64,000 nt of DNA, taken from Salinisphaeraceae bacterium (lineage in GTDB: Bacteria > Pseudomonadota > Gammaproteobacteria > Nevskiales > Salinisphaeraceae). The stretch spans positions 1 to 64,000 of the forward strand of contig NYTH01000027.1 in NCBI GenBank assembly GCA_002683405.1. The letters run 5' to 3'. Below the pieces are notes generated by a model, which worked only from the letters and a program-made list of their open reading frames with translations, did no database searches and was not told the DNA's origin. A program made the translations under genes and the position numbers. Positions within the stretch are counted from its first letter, which is position 1, and every line of letters begins with the position of its first letter. Of this stretch, positions 1 through 9,195 are shown piece by piece.

Positions 1-542
1 GCGATGATCCGGTCGAAGGCCGCTTCCATGCAGGCAGAGTCATCCGCCGATAGCTCTCGCCCCAGCTCCCGGCCCACGTACCATTGCGGGAACAGCCGCA
101 TTTCGCGGCGCAGATCGTCGACGGCATAGTCGGGCACCGCCCCGGGGCGGCCGGCCGCCTGCATCCGGACCAGGGCATTGATGGCGTCGTCGAATAACGC
201 GTCCGCGTTGTCGTCATCCAGGACCTGCAGATAAGTCTGATCGCCCAGATCCTCGAGCAGCAGAAAGCCCCGGTCGAGATCACTGGCCAGAATGGCCGGC
301 GTGTGCAGCCCGGCGTCTGCCAGCAGGCCCGCCACCTTGATGAACGCGGCCGAATCCTCCTGAGCAGGCGGCGCATCCATCGCAATAAAGGTTTGCTGCG
401 CGGCGTGAACCCGGAAATAGCGGCGGAAACTGGCGTCGATGGATGCGGCGCTCAGCCGCCAGTCAGGCGCGTCCATCACCGAAAGCAGCCAGTGGCGCAG
501 CTGCTTGACGCGCTCGTCGTTCGGCAGGCTCGTGTCAGTCAT
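1..542 (-). CDS. amgK: AmgK-like cell-wall sugar kinase, N-terminal part only
   Basis: This minus-strand reading frame starts with ATG at 540-542 and runs off the left edge of the window, giving about 180 residues. It looks like the N-lobe of an aminoglycoside-phosphotransferase fold kinase. The FRRYFRV segment near residue 40, a following MDAPP and a later LLLEDLGDQTYL segment are typical of AmgK, which phosphorylates N-acetylmuramate and N-acetylglucosamine at C1 for peptidoglycan recycling. The catalytic HGD loop would lie beyond the window edge, so the active site cannot be checked. The gene is divergent from lptD, an arrangement common in gammaproteobacteria, where murU usually follows amgK. 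Another APH-family kinase is possible. Confidence 0.8.
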   Translation of the reverse strand, partial: MTDTSLPNDERVKQLRHWLLSVMDAPDWRLSAASIDASFRRYFRVHAAQQTFIAMDAPPAQEDSAAFIKVAGLLADAGLHTPAILASDLDRGFLLLEDLGDQTYLQVLDDDNADALFDDAINALVRMQAAGRPGAVPDYAVDDLRREMRLFPQWYVGRELGRELSADDSACMEAAFDRII

Positions 543-610
543 GATCGTGGCTTTCGGCGGCTTCGAGGGTGTCCCGCAGACACGACGGCCGGGTCAGCAC
601 GCGGCCTGCA

Positions 611-639
611 TTGCGGCCAGGCCGGACGACTTGCATAAT
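611..639 (+). promoter_or_regulatory. candidate sigma70 promoter for lptD operon
   Basis: TTGCGG at 611-616 and CATAAT at 634-639 are separated by 17 bp, a good match to a sigma70 promoter. It points toward lptD and would leave a leader of about 105 nt. It lies in the 209-bp gap between the divergent amgK-like gene and lptD. It was picked by eye, and other starts are possible. Confidence 0.45.
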
Positions 640-751
640 CCACGCCGACATCGCGCGATAAGAACAGTCCGGCGGCGATGCGGCAGCATGCAGCGCCCCG
701 TTCGGCGCGGCGGCCGAATCGGCGATCCATTCAGGCATATCCGGTAGTCCC

Positions 752-2992
752 TTGAGCTCCAGTCGTCCGTTCAAAACGCGGTTTGCGCTGCACTTTATCA
801 TCGTCCCGGCGATGTTCATCCCGCGGCTCGCCGCCGCGGCAGTCGCCTGCCCCATCGAGCCCTTCATCGAACCGCCGGAAGGGCTGTCCCAGGCCACCAT
901 GACGGCGGACTCGGCCAGCCTGAACGAACAGGGCATGGCCAACGCGGCCGGCATGGTGCGCATGGAGAAGCTCGATCAGGCGCTGGAAGCCCCGAGCCTC
1001 ACCTACGATCGGACGACCTCGCGGGTCGTGGCGCCTGATGGCCTCAAATACTATCGGCCCGGTCTGAACGTCTCGGCCGAGTACGCGGACGTCAACGTCA
1101 ACGACAGCGCCGGCGTTTTCAACCAGGCGCGTTTCACGCTGCCAGGCAATGGCGCGCGTGGCGCCGCCGAGAAGGTGGAGATTCTCGACCCCGACAATTT
1201 CACGCTGGACCAGGCCGACTACAGCACCTGTCCCGGTGAGGACAAGGCCTGGCGGCTGGGCGCCGAACGTATCGAACTCAACCGCGCCGAAGGCTGGGGC
1301 GAAGCCCACGACGCAACCCTGCGGCTGTTCGATGTGCCGGTGCTGTACACGCCCTATCTGAACTTCCCGATTGACGACCGGCGCAAATCCGGGCTGCTGC
1401 TCCCGGTCGCCGGCACCTCGGGCAGCAGCGGCTTCGACCTGGCCGTGCCCTACTATCTGAACCTCGCCCCCAACTACGACGCCACGCTCATCCCGCGCAT
1501 ACTGACTGACCGGGGATTCCAGCTCGGCGGCCAGCTTCGCTATCTGTCAGAACATCACACCGGTGAACTGGCGGGCGAATACCTGCCCAGCGACAGCGTG
1601 TATGGCGAGGAACGCGCCCTGATCCAGGCGGAACACCAGGGCCGGTTCTCGGAGCGCTTTGGCGTGGAGGCCCTCTACAGCAAGGCCAGCGACGACGATT
1701 ATTTCGATGATCTGGGCAGCAATCTGGCTCAGACCTCACAGGCACAACTGGAACGGCGTCTGGAGTTCGACTACGTGCGCGACTGGCTGCACGCGGAAGT
1801 GCTCGCGCAGACCTTCCAAGCGCTGGAGCCGGACGACGAGAACCAGGTATTCCGCCTGCGGCCGTACGGCCAGCTGCCCACCGCGCGGCTGGCGCTGAAA
1901 ACGCCCACCTTTCCCTGGCAGGCGCGGCTGGACATCGAAGCGGCCAACTTCCGGCGCGAAGACAGCCTGGAGGGCGAGCGCTACCACCTGCGGCCAAGCT
2001 TCAACTGGCTGCACGACCGGCAGAGCTGGTACGTGGAAGCCGAAACGGCCTGGGATTACACCGAATACCGGCTGAACAACAGCCCGCTGACCAACGTCGA
2101 GGACAATCAGGATCGCAGCCTGCCGATGGCGTCGCTCAAGGCCGGCATGCGCTTCGAGCGGCTGTTTGCCGGCGGTCTACTGCAGACGCTCGAGCCCCGG
2201 CTATTCTACCTGTACCGGGATTTCGAGTTTCAGGGCAACCTGCCGCTGTTCGACACCGGCACGCCGGATCTGCATTTCGAGCGCCTGTTCGCCAACAACC
2301 GTTTCGTGGGGCTGGACCGTCTGGGCGACGCCAACCAGATGACGGTGGCCCTGACCTCGCGCATCCTCGATCCGGCCACCGGCCGAGCCATTCTCAAGGC
2401 CGACATCGGCCGCGTGATCGGCTTTGACGAGCTCGAGGTCAATCTGCCCCAGCGCAGCGCCTTCGGCTACGAAGACAAGCACTCCGATTACGTCGCCAAC
2501 CTCGAGCTGGCCCCCACGTCGCGACTGTTCGCGGGCCTGACGGTGCAGTACGAGCCGGACGCCGGCCAGCTCAATCGCGGTACTGCCCGGACGGGCTATC
2601 GCGACGAGCAGGGTCGTCGCATTGACCTGGGCTACAGCTTCTACCGCAACTTCCGGCCGCTGGACCCCTTCAACCCGCTCAGCGATTTCGAGACGCTGGA
2701 ACAGACTGATATTATTGTCTTCACGCCGATCACCGACCGGGTGCGGGCCTTCGGCCGATGGAACTATTCGCTCGACAAGCATCAAAGTGTCGAGTCGCTG
2801 GGGGGCTTCGAATACCGCCCCAGCTGCTGCTGGGCTTTTCGCGGCGCGCTGCGCCGGTTTGTGCGCAACAGCGAAGGCGATTACGACACGGCCATCATTT
2901 TCCAGATAGAACTCACCGGGCTCGGCCGATTCGGCGAAGATATCGAGTCCCTGCTCGGACGAGGAATTGACCGCGATGAAGAGATTTTCTAG
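752..2992 (+). CDS. lptD: LPS-assembly outer-membrane protein LptD
   Basis: The product (746 aa) is the outer-membrane beta-barrel that, with lipoprotein LptE, inserts lipopolysaccharide into the outer leaflet. A short basic N-terminus and hydrophobic stretch ending near residue 32 look like a signal peptide. A jelly-roll (OstA-type) domain follows, then a long barrel rich in alternating aromatic and charged strands. Cysteines are at about residues 33, 160 and an adjacent pair at 692-693. This is the one-one-two pattern of E. coli LptD, where disulfides link the N-domain to the barrel. The start is TTG at 752. The first in-frame ATG is 812, which would cut off most of the signal peptide's basic end, so TTG is preferred. 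The 3' end overlaps surA by 17 nt. Confidence 0.95.
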   Translation: MSSSRPFKTRFALHFIIVPAMFIPRLAAAAVACPIEPFIEPPEGLSQATMTADSASLNEQGMANAAGMVRMEKLDQALEAPSLTYDRTTSRVVAPDGLKYYRPGLNVSAEYADVNVNDSAGVFNQARFTLPGNGARGAAEKVEILDPDNFTLDQADYSTCPGEDKAWRLGAERIELNRAEGWGEAHDATLRLFDVPVLYTPYLNFPIDDRRKSGLLLPVAGTSGSSGFDLAVPYYLNLAPNYDATLIPRILTDRGFQLGGQLRYLSEHHTGELAGEYLPSDSVYGEERALIQAEHQGRFSERFGVEALYSKASDDDYFDDLGSNLAQTSQAQLERRLEFDYVRDWLHAEVLAQTFQALEPDDENQVFRLRPYGQLPTARLALKTPTFPWQARLDIEAANFRREDSLEGERYHLRPSFNWLHDRQSWYVEAETAWDYTEYRLNNSPLTNVEDNQDRSLPMASLKAGMRFERLFAGGLLQTLEPRLFYLYRDFEFQGNLPLFDTGTPDLHFERLFANNRFVGLDRLGDANQMTVALTSRILDPATGRAILKADIGRVIGFDELEVNLPQRSAFGYEDKHSDYVANLELAPTSRLFAGLTVQYEPDAGQLNRGTARTGYRDEQGRRIDLGYSFYRNFRPLDPFNPLSDFETLEQTDIIVFTPITDRVRAFGRWNYSLDKHQSVESLGGFEYRPSCCWAFRGALRRFVRNSEGDYDTAIIFQIELTGLGRFGEDIESLLGRGIDRDEEIF

Positions 2993-4346
2993 CCCCCGCA
3001 AGCTGCCGCGACTCGGCACTGCCCTGGCCTGCCTGCTGTGGATGCTGGCCGGCGCGCCCGGCACGCTCTGCGCCCAGTCGCTCGACCGCATCGTGGCCGT
3101 GGTCAACGACGGAGTGATTCTGCAGAGCGAACTGGACAGCGCCGTTGTAAAGGTCGAGCGGCGCCTCGGGCAGCAGGTCGCCGACATGCCGCCAGAGATG
3201 GTGCGCTCGCGCGTGCTGGACCAGCTCATCATGTCGAAGCTGCAGACCCAGCGCGCCGAGCGGGCCGGACTGCGCGTCAGCGACCAGCAGGTCAACCGCG
3301 CCCTGGCCGGCGCCGCAGCGCAGAACGGCATGCAGCCCAACGAGTTCCTCTCCCGACTGACGCGGGAAGGCGTGTCGGTGGAGGAAGTCCGTGGCGACAT
3401 GCGGGAGCAGTTGCTGCTCGAGGAAGTCAAGAAACGCGAGGTGTACGGCCGGGTCTCGGTGACCAGTGAAGACGTCGACCGCTTTCTGGAAAGCGAGGCG
3501 CTGCGCCTCAAGGACAACCGCGAGTATCACATCCGCCACATCCTCATTGAAGCGCCCGACGACGCCAGCGCCCAGGCCATTCGCGCCGCCGAGGACCGTA
3601 CCCGCGAAATTCGCAGCCGGGCTCTGGACGGCGAGTCGTTCGGCGAGCTCGCCATCGCCTTTTCGGAGGGCGGCAAGTCGCTGGAAGGCGGCGATCTGGG
3701 CTGGCTGCCCGGCGGCTACATGCCGACGCTGTTCGCCGACATCGTGCCCACGCTTCAGCCGGGCGAGGTCAGCCGGGTGTTCCGTGGGCCCGGCGGCTTT
3801 CACCTGATCAAGCTTGAAGATGTCCGCTTCACCGAAGATGCCGAACAGGACGAAGGACCGCTGCTGGTCGAGGAAGTCAGCGCACAGCATCTGATGGTCG
3901 AGACGAACGAGTTACGCGACAGCGCGCGGGCGCGGGACGAGATCGAAAAAGTACGTGAGCGTCTCGCGGCCGGTGACGACTTTGCCGAGCTGGCGCGGCA
4001 GTATTCCGACGATGACGCATCGTCCAACCAGGGCGGCGACCTGGGCTGGGTTGAAGCGTCTGGCTACCCCGGCCAGTTCGGCCGTGAACTCAACGACCTG
4101 AAGGCCGGCGAGGTTAGCCAGCCATTCCAGACCGATGTGGGCTGGCACCTGGTCAAGGTCAACGAGCGGCGCGAACGCGACCGGACCGAAGAGCGCATCC
4201 GGGCCCGCGCGCGGCAGGCCATCGGCGAGCGGATGGCCCGCGAGGAAGGCGAAACGTGGCTGCGGCGTCTGCGCGACGAGGCCTATGTGGAAGTCCGCAT
4301 GGACGACTATCAGGGTGAAATTGCAGACGGGCCGGAAGATTCCTGA
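2976..4346 (+). CDS. surA: periplasmic chaperone and peptidyl-prolyl isomerase SurA
   Basis: This 456-aa periplasmic chaperone escorts outer-membrane proteins, LptD among them, to the Bam complex. The ATG at 2976 is chosen over an in-frame TTG at 2967 because GAGGA at 2961-2965 is well placed for it. A signal peptide ends near an ALA-like CAQS site around residue 34, followed by the SurA N-domain. Two parvulin (PPIC) domains lie at about residues 181-283 and 299-398, each closing with a GGFHLIKL/VGWHLVKV-type strand. A charged C-terminal helix follows. The gene overlaps lptD by 17 nt and pdxA by 26 nt, so the run is probably translationally coupled. Confidence 0.95.
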   Translation: MKRFSSPRKLPRLGTALACLLWMLAGAPGTLCAQSLDRIVAVVNDGVILQSELDSAVVKVERRLGQQVADMPPEMVRSRVLDQLIMSKLQTQRAERAGLRVSDQQVNRALAGAAAQNGMQPNEFLSRLTREGVSVEEVRGDMREQLLLEEVKKREVYGRVSVTSEDVDRFLESEALRLKDNREYHIRHILIEAPDDASAQAIRAAEDRTREIRSRALDGESFGELAIAFSEGGKSLEGGDLGWLPGGYMPTLFADIVPTLQPGEVSRVFRGPGGFHLIKLEDVRFTEDAEQDEGPLLVEEVSAQHLMVETNELRDSARARDEIEKVRERLAAGDDFAELARQYSDDDASSNQGGDLGWVEASGYPGQFGRELNDLKAGEVSQPFQTDVGWHLVKVNERRERDRTEERIRARARQAIGERMAREEGETWLRRLRDEAYVEVRMDDYQGEIADGPEDS

Positions 4347-5334
4347 CCCGCTGCCGCTGCTGCTCACGCCCGGTGAGCCAGCCGGTATCGGGCCGGACCT
4401 GGCCGTCATGCTGGCGCAAAAGCCGCAGCCCCGGCCGCTGATCGCCCTGGCCGATCCCGACCTGCTGAGCCAGCGGGCGCAACAACTGGATCTGCCCCTT
4501 CGAATCACCGAACGAGACGGCCCGGCTGCCTGCCAGCCTTCGCAGGCCGGCGAACTGCAGGTCTGGCCCCGGCACCTGGCCCGTCCGGCCTCCCCCGGCC
4601 GGCTGGAGCCGGCCAACGCCGCCTACGTCATCGAGTGCATTGAAACGGCCACGCGAAGCTGTCTTGACAGTCAGGCTGCCGCAATGGTCACCGGGCCGGT
4701 TCACAAGGCGGTGATCAACCAGGCCGGGCATGCCTTTACTGGCCACACCGGCTTCATCGGCACGCTTTGCGGGGAACCCGACCCCTTGATGCTGCTCTGC
4801 AACGAGTCGCTGCGCGTGGCGCTGGCGACGGTTCATATCCCGCTCAGCGCGGTCCCGACGGCCCTCACCCGCGCCGGGCTCAGCCGCAGTCTGAACATGC
4901 TGAATGACGGGCTGAAGCAGCGCTTTGGCCTGGCCCGGCCTCGCATTCTCGTTGCCGGACTCAATCCCCACGCGGGCGAGGACGGCTATCTCGGGCGGGA
5001 AGAAATCGACGTCATCACGCCCACGCTCGACCATCTGCGTGAGCGCGGCCTGAACCTGGAGGGTCCGCTGCCGGCCGACACCCTGTTCACGGCGCACAAG
5101 CTGCAGCAGGCCGATGCGGTGCTGGCGATGTATCACGATCAGGGCCTGCCCGTCATCAAGCATCGGGGTTTCGGGCGCACCGTGAACGTCACGCTGGGAT
5201 TGCCGATCATCCGCTGTTCGGTCGACCACGGCACCGCGCTGTCGCTGGCAGGAACGGGCCGGGCGGATTGCGGCAGCCTGCATGCCGCGGTCACGCTCGC
5301 CGACGAGATGAGCCTGCGCGCCGTGGCCGCCTGA
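4321..5334 (+). CDS. pdxA: 4-hydroxythreonine-4-phosphate dehydrogenase PdxA
   Basis: This is an NAD-dependent enzyme of pyridoxal-5-phosphate synthesis, about 337 aa (E. coli 329). An N-terminal LLLTPGEPAGIGPD segment and metal-ligand histidines at about residues 172, 217 (NPHAGE) and 272 (MYHDQG) match E. coli His166, His211 and His266. The C-terminal DHGTALSLAGTGRAD segment is also typical. No ATG is suitably placed. TTG at 4321 has AGGG five bases upstream and gives the expected length; GTG at 4315 is an alternative. The frame opens inside the end of surA, and the stop shares one base with the rsmA ATG at 5334. Confidence 0.93.
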   Translation: MQTGRKIPDPLPLLLTPGEPAGIGPDLAVMLAQKPQPRPLIALADPDLLSQRAQQLDLPLRITERDGPAACQPSQAGELQVWPRHLARPASPGRLEPANAAYVIECIETATRSCLDSQAAAMVTGPVHKAVINQAGHAFTGHTGFIGTLCGEPDPLMLLCNESLRVALATVHIPLSAVPTALTRAGLSRSLNMLNDGLKQRFGLARPRILVAGLNPHAGEDGYLGREEIDVITPTLDHLRERGLNLEGPLPADTLFTAHKLQQADAVLAMYHDQGLPVIKHRGFGRTVNVTLGLPIIRCSVDHGTALSLAGTGRADCGSLHAAVTLADEMSLRAVAA

Positions 5335-6122
5335 TGTCCGGCGTCAGGCCACGCAAGCGCTTCGGACAAAACTTCCTGCATGATCCGGCGATCATCCAGC
5401 GGATCATCGACTGCATCGACCCCCGCCCCGACGAGTTCATTGTTGAAATCGGCCCCGGTCTGGGCGCGCTGACGCAGCCGCTGCTGCGCGGGGCCGGCCG
5501 CCTGACCGCCATCGAGATTGATCGCGACCTGCCCGAGGCCCTCCAGTCGGCCTGCCGTGGCCTGGGCGAGCTCACCGTCATCAACGCCGACGCCTTGCGG
5601 GCCGACTTCACGACATTATCCGCCGGGGCCCCGATGCGCCTTGTCGGCAATCTGCCCTACAACATTTCGTCACCCCTGCTGTTTCATCTTCTTGGCCATG
5701 CGCGCGCGATCAAGGACATGCATTTCATGCTGCAGCAGGAAGTGGTCGACCGCATGGTGGCCTCGCCCGGCAGCCGGGATTACGGCCGTTTGACCGTCGC
5801 TCTGGCCGTGCGCGCGCGCACGCAGCGCCTGTTCACGGTGGGTCCGGGCGCATTCACGCCGCCGCCCAAGGTCTGGTCGGCCGTGGTGAGGTTGCAACCG
5901 CTTGAAGAGGTCCCCGAGCCACGCGTGCTCGATCAGCTTGACCGGTTGCTGATTCAGGCGTTTTCGCAGCGGCGGAAGACGCTGCGCAATTCGCTCGGAA
6001 AACTGGTCGGCCTCGACGATTTGGCCACTTGCGGCATTGACGGCCAGGCGCGGCCCGAAACGCTGTCGCCGAGCGCGTTCTTGTCGCTGGCCAGACTGCT
6101 TGCGACGCGCACGACGGACTAG
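5334..6122 (+). CDS. rsmA: 16S rRNA dimethyladenosine transferase RsmA (KsgA)
   Basis: This 262-aa SAM-dependent enzyme dimethylates two adjacent adenosines near the 3' end of 16S rRNA during small-subunit maturation. The KRFGQNFL opening, the SAM-binding EIGPGLGALT segment, an acidic ribose-binding IEIDRDL and the catalytic NLPYNIS motif are all present. The C-terminal helical domain is intact. The ATG overlaps the pdxA stop by one base (TGATG). In most gammaproteobacteria apaG and apaH follow at once. Here a convergent gene ends only 33 bp downstream, and apaH lies about 12 kb away. I see no clear terminator in the 33-bp gap. Confidence 0.96.
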   Translation: MSGVRPRKRFGQNFLHDPAIIQRIIDCIDPRPDEFIVEIGPGLGALTQPLLRGAGRLTAIEIDRDLPEALQSACRGLGELTVINADALRADFTTLSAGAPMRLVGNLPYNISSPLLFHLLGHARAIKDMHFMLQQEVVDRMVASPGSRDYGRLTVALAVRARTQRLFTVGPGAFTPPPKVWSAVVRLQPLEEVPEPRVLDQLDRLLIQAFSQRRKTLRNSLGKLVGLDDLATCGIDGQARPETLSPSAFLSLARLLATRTTD

Positions 6123-6155
6123 ATCTGTGCCGCCGCCAGTGGGCCGCGCGGCCGG

Positions 6156-8822
6156 CTAGATCGACTGGCCGCCCTGCCTTGCCAGGCGTCGCCCGAAAGC
6201 GCGCGGCGGCACGGCCCGGCCCACCAGATCGCCGTAGACGTAAACCCGCCCCATGCCAGCCAGCGCCTGACGAACGGGCGCAGCCTCGACCGGCCCGACC
6301 AGCAGCCGCGCGCCGGCGGTCTCGGCCCGGGCCAGCAGCGCCTTGCACCGGTCGAAGGCGGCCAGCTTGTCAGGCAGGCCACTCACGGCGTCGCCGCCGA
6401 CACAGTGCACCATGAGATTCTCCGGCGGCGGGCTGTCCGGGCTGCAATCCGCGGCCAATCGAAAGCCGGCCGGCAGCGATGCCGGATCGGGTACGGCATC
6501 CTGATCGAACCACAGCAGGCTGATCTCCGGCGAAAGATTGAAGCGCGTGCGCGCCAGCTCCCATGCGCGCGCGAAGCCGGGCGCAGTCGCCACCTCTGCC
6601 GGTACCCGCAGAATGATGGGCACCTGCGCCAGCTCAAGGCTCTGCCAGTCCACCACGCCCCTGACGATCTGCTGCAGGCACCAGCCGCCCAGGTCGGCAT
6701 CGATACCAGCCTGACGCGCCTGCGCCCACAGGGCCGGGCCGCTCAGCGGCCCCTGCGGACAGGCCGCCCACTCCGGCTCGGCGTAGGCGGCCGCGATTAC
6801 GCCCGGCGAGGCAGCGGCCTCGATCGGACGCATGACCAGCGTCATGTCGTTTTCCTCGAGCGCGCGTCTGAGCGTGCGCGCGGCGCCGTCACCTGTCGAT
6901 GAAGCCTGCGTCTGATCGGCCTCGTAGCGTGTCGGCTGACCGGTGTTGTCGCGCTTTGCGGCATACAGCGCGACTTCCGCATGCGCCAGCAGGGTTTCGC
7001 CGTCCTGGGCATCCTGCGGCAGCGTGCTCACGCCAATATCCAGCGGGACTGACAGCGCGTGGCCGTCGAGCGTAAAGGCGTCCGTAGCCGCCTGCTGCAA
7101 ACGATTGCCCAGTCGTTCCAGGGACGCCTCGGTGTGTTCGTCCTCGGCCTGACGCAACAGCACGGCGAACTCGTCGCCGCCCAGGCCCACGGTGGCCAGC
7201 GCATTGGGCAGTACCTGCTTGAGTGCCTCGGCAAATCGGGTCAGCAGGCGGTCTCCCGTGTCGCGACCATGCTCGAGATTGACCTGGCGGAAACCGCGTA
7301 GATCAACGACCGCCAGCATCAGTCCGGCGCCCGCTGACGATTCACCGAGCGCGCGGGTTATCTGCTGCATCAGCACCGGGCGCCCGGCCAGCCCGGCCGG
7401 CATCCCCTGCGAGCCGATTCTCACGTCCGGCAGATCCGTCGCAGCGACCGAGGGATCCGGCGCCGGCAGAATACGCAGCAGGTGGCCGTCGCGGCCTTCC
7501 CAGAGGCAGTCGGACACCGACACCTGAACGGGAAAACCGTGGCCGTCGCGATGCACGGCCTGGCCAGGCGCGTTGCTGCGCGCCGACAGGTCCCGCGGCT
7601 CGAACGGGTCGGTGAGCAGTCTGGACAGCGGCAGATCCTTGAGCGCTTCGGGACTGTAGCCAAACGAATGGGCCCAGGCGGTATTGACCAGACCCAGCCG
7701 GCCCCGCGCGTCGGTCACGGCTACCGGCGTGTCACTCAGCCTGAGCAGGGTTTCGGCCAGCAGCGCGCGATCCTCGACTTCGCGACTGCGCCGCAGCTTG
7801 TCATCCTGATCGAAAATCAGGGCCAGGCAGGCCGCGCCGTCGGGCAGGCTGGCGGCGGCGATCTGCAGCTCGACGCCATAGGGCGTCTGGTCCCGTCGAC
7901 GCAGCCAGCCGCTGGCAGCGGCCCGTGACTCACCGCCGGACAGACAGAGGCTCAGCGGCGAATCCACGTGCCGCCCCTGCCGGTCGAACAGCGACAGAGC
8001 GTCGACCGCATCCAGTCCTTTCAGGCGCCGCAGCTCGCTGCCCAGGCACCGTGCGGCCGTGACATTGCCCTGAATGACCCGGCCGTCCCGCGCGATCAGC
8101 AGCAGCCCGATACGCATCTGATCTGCCAGCGTAGCCAGCCCGTCGGCAGACAGCAGTTCCGCCGGTTCGGGCGCGACCCGTGCCGCGTCCGCGGGCCGCC
8201 GGCGGGCGACGCGACGGGCTGGCCTGCGGGTCGACTGCCGGCTGCGGATACGCTCGGCCAGGGCGAGTATCAGGCGGGGACTCAGATAGAAGAGCAGCAC
8301 GAAGGACAGCAGACCCAGTGCCAGCGGCAGCCAGGCTCTCGGCAATGCGTGCGTCACGATGCCCTGCAGCGCCACGCCATACTCCGCGTAGCCCACAACG
8401 CCCGCATCGCGATTGAGCTCCAGCTGATGATCACTGCTGGTCCAGCGGTACCAGTAGGCCTGCCACTGTCGTGATCGAGCGCCAGCCGACTCCTGTGCGC
8501 CCGACAGGCGGCCGCGCGAGAGCAGTACCACGCCATCGGCGTTTCGCAGCGTCAGGTAGTTAAGCCAGAGCGAATCGGACTGCAGCAACGTTGCGACGGC
8601 GCGCCGGACCGCATCCGGAATATCGCCCTGTTCGATGATCCCCGGCAGGCTCTTTTCGAGCGAGGCGACTGCACGCTGCTGCAATGTCCGGTCTGATTCG
8701 GCGAGCTGAAAGAACACGAAAAACGGCGAGGCAACAAAAACATAGGCCGCCAGCAGCCACAGCGGCAGAAGCATGCCGGGCCCGCTGGGCCGGCCCAGCC
8801 GCTCGAGAAATGTGAACGCCAT
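6156..8822 (-). CDS. membrane PAS-GGDEF protein with degenerate EAL domain
   Basis: This 888-aa protein is likely inner-membrane. A hydrophobic helix lies at about residues 16-40, a periplasmic sensor-like loop to about 160, a second helix at about 163-190, and a very Arg-rich cytoplasmic linker. Two PAS-like regions follow (about 230-350 and 355-475), then a GGDEF domain with an intact GGDEF motif at residues 548-552. I see no RxxD inhibitory site just upstream. The C-terminal third resembles an EAL fold, but the EAL signature is lost: RPIEAA replaces the QPI strand and AEPEW sits where EALVRW should be. It could thus make cyclic-di-GMP but probably not cleave it. ATG at 8822 has AGGG nine bases upstream and is preferred over TTG at 8879. 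It is the last gene in line after the Tad pilus genes, separated by 81 bp. Confidence 0.85.
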   Translation of the reverse strand: MAFTFLERLGRPSGPGMLLPLWLLAAYVFVASPFFVFFQLAESDRTLQQRAVASLEKSLPGIIEQGDIPDAVRRAVATLLQSDSLWLNYLTLRNADGVVLLSRGRLSGAQESAGARSRQWQAYWYRWTSSDHQLELNRDAGVVGYAEYGVALQGIVTHALPRAWLPLALGLLSFVLLFYLSPRLILALAERIRSRQSTRRPARRVARRRPADAARVAPEPAELLSADGLATLADQMRIGLLLIARDGRVIQGNVTAARCLGSELRRLKGLDAVDALSLFDRQGRHVDSPLSLCLSGGESRAAASGWLRRRDQTPYGVELQIAAASLPDGAACLALIFDQDDKLRRSREVEDRALLAETLLRLSDTPVAVTDARGRLGLVNTAWAHSFGYSPEALKDLPLSRLLTDPFEPRDLSARSNAPGQAVHRDGHGFPVQVSVSDCLWEGRDGHLLRILPAPDPSVAATDLPDVRIGSQGMPAGLAGRPVLMQQITRALGESSAGAGLMLAVVDLRGFRQVNLEHGRDTGDRLLTRFAEALKQVLPNALATVGLGGDEFAVLLRQAEDEHTEASLERLGNRLQQAATDAFTLDGHALSVPLDIGVSTLPQDAQDGETLLAHAEVALYAAKRDNTGQPTRYEADQTQASSTGDGAARTLRRALEENDMTLVMRPIEAAASPGVIAAAYAEPEWAACPQGPLSGPALWAQARQAGIDADLGGWCLQQIVRGVVDWQSLELAQVPIILRVPAEVATAPGFARAWELARTRFNLSPEISLLWFDQDAVPDPASLPAGFRLAADCSPDSPPPENLMVHCVGGDAVSGLPDKLAAFDRCKALLARAETAGARLLVGPVEAAPVRQALAGMGRVYVYGDLVGRAVPPRAFGRRLARQGGQSI

Positions 8823-8903
8823 CAATATGCGCCCTGATATTGCAGTCGGGCTCGAACGCGGCCACCCGTCCTCGATCAAGAGGCCGGCGCGGGCCGCGCA
8901 GGA

Positions 8904-9170
8904 TCAGTCCGCCGGGCTGAAGGACGACTCGCGATCGAAACGTTCCGGAATCGGGTAGGTGAAGCTCTCCAGATACCGCTCGTAGGTGCGGTCGGCCACG
9001 TCCTTGAGCATCGGCCGTGTTTCAACCGACTGCCGGCCGGCGCGCTGCATCTGCAGCACGCTGCGCGTGGTCTTGCCGATATCGGACGCCTCGGTGGGGG
9101 CCGCGAGCAGCTGACCGGCCGGGAGCCAGCCCGCGAGAGCCAATGCAGAACCGACAATGACGTGTTTCAT
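8904..9170 (-). CDS. DUF3613 small secreted protein of the Tad locus
   Basis: This 88-aa protein has a signal peptide (cleavage near LLAAP, residue 24). Its mature part carries LQMQRAGRQS, then TYERYLESFTYPIPERF, the hallmark of the DUF3613 family. As I recall, these small proteins are usually encoded inside tad loci next to tadD; their role is unknown. The ATG at 9170 has AGGAG six bases upstream, a strong ribosome-binding site. It starts 25 bp after the tadD stop. A periplasmic role in pilus assembly is inferred from context only. Confidence 0.75.
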   Translation of the reverse strand: MKHVIVGSALALAGWLPAGQLLAAPTEASDIGKTTRSVLQMQRAGRQSVETRPMLKDVADRTYERYLESFTYPIPERFDRESSFSPAD

Positions 9171-9195
9171 TTCATTCTCCTGTTAATTCGAGCAG

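Noticed and set aside
6123-6155. Terminator between rsmA and the GGDEF gene
   Set aside because: The 33-bp gap has only a short GC palindrome-like stretch nearby and no T-run on either strand.
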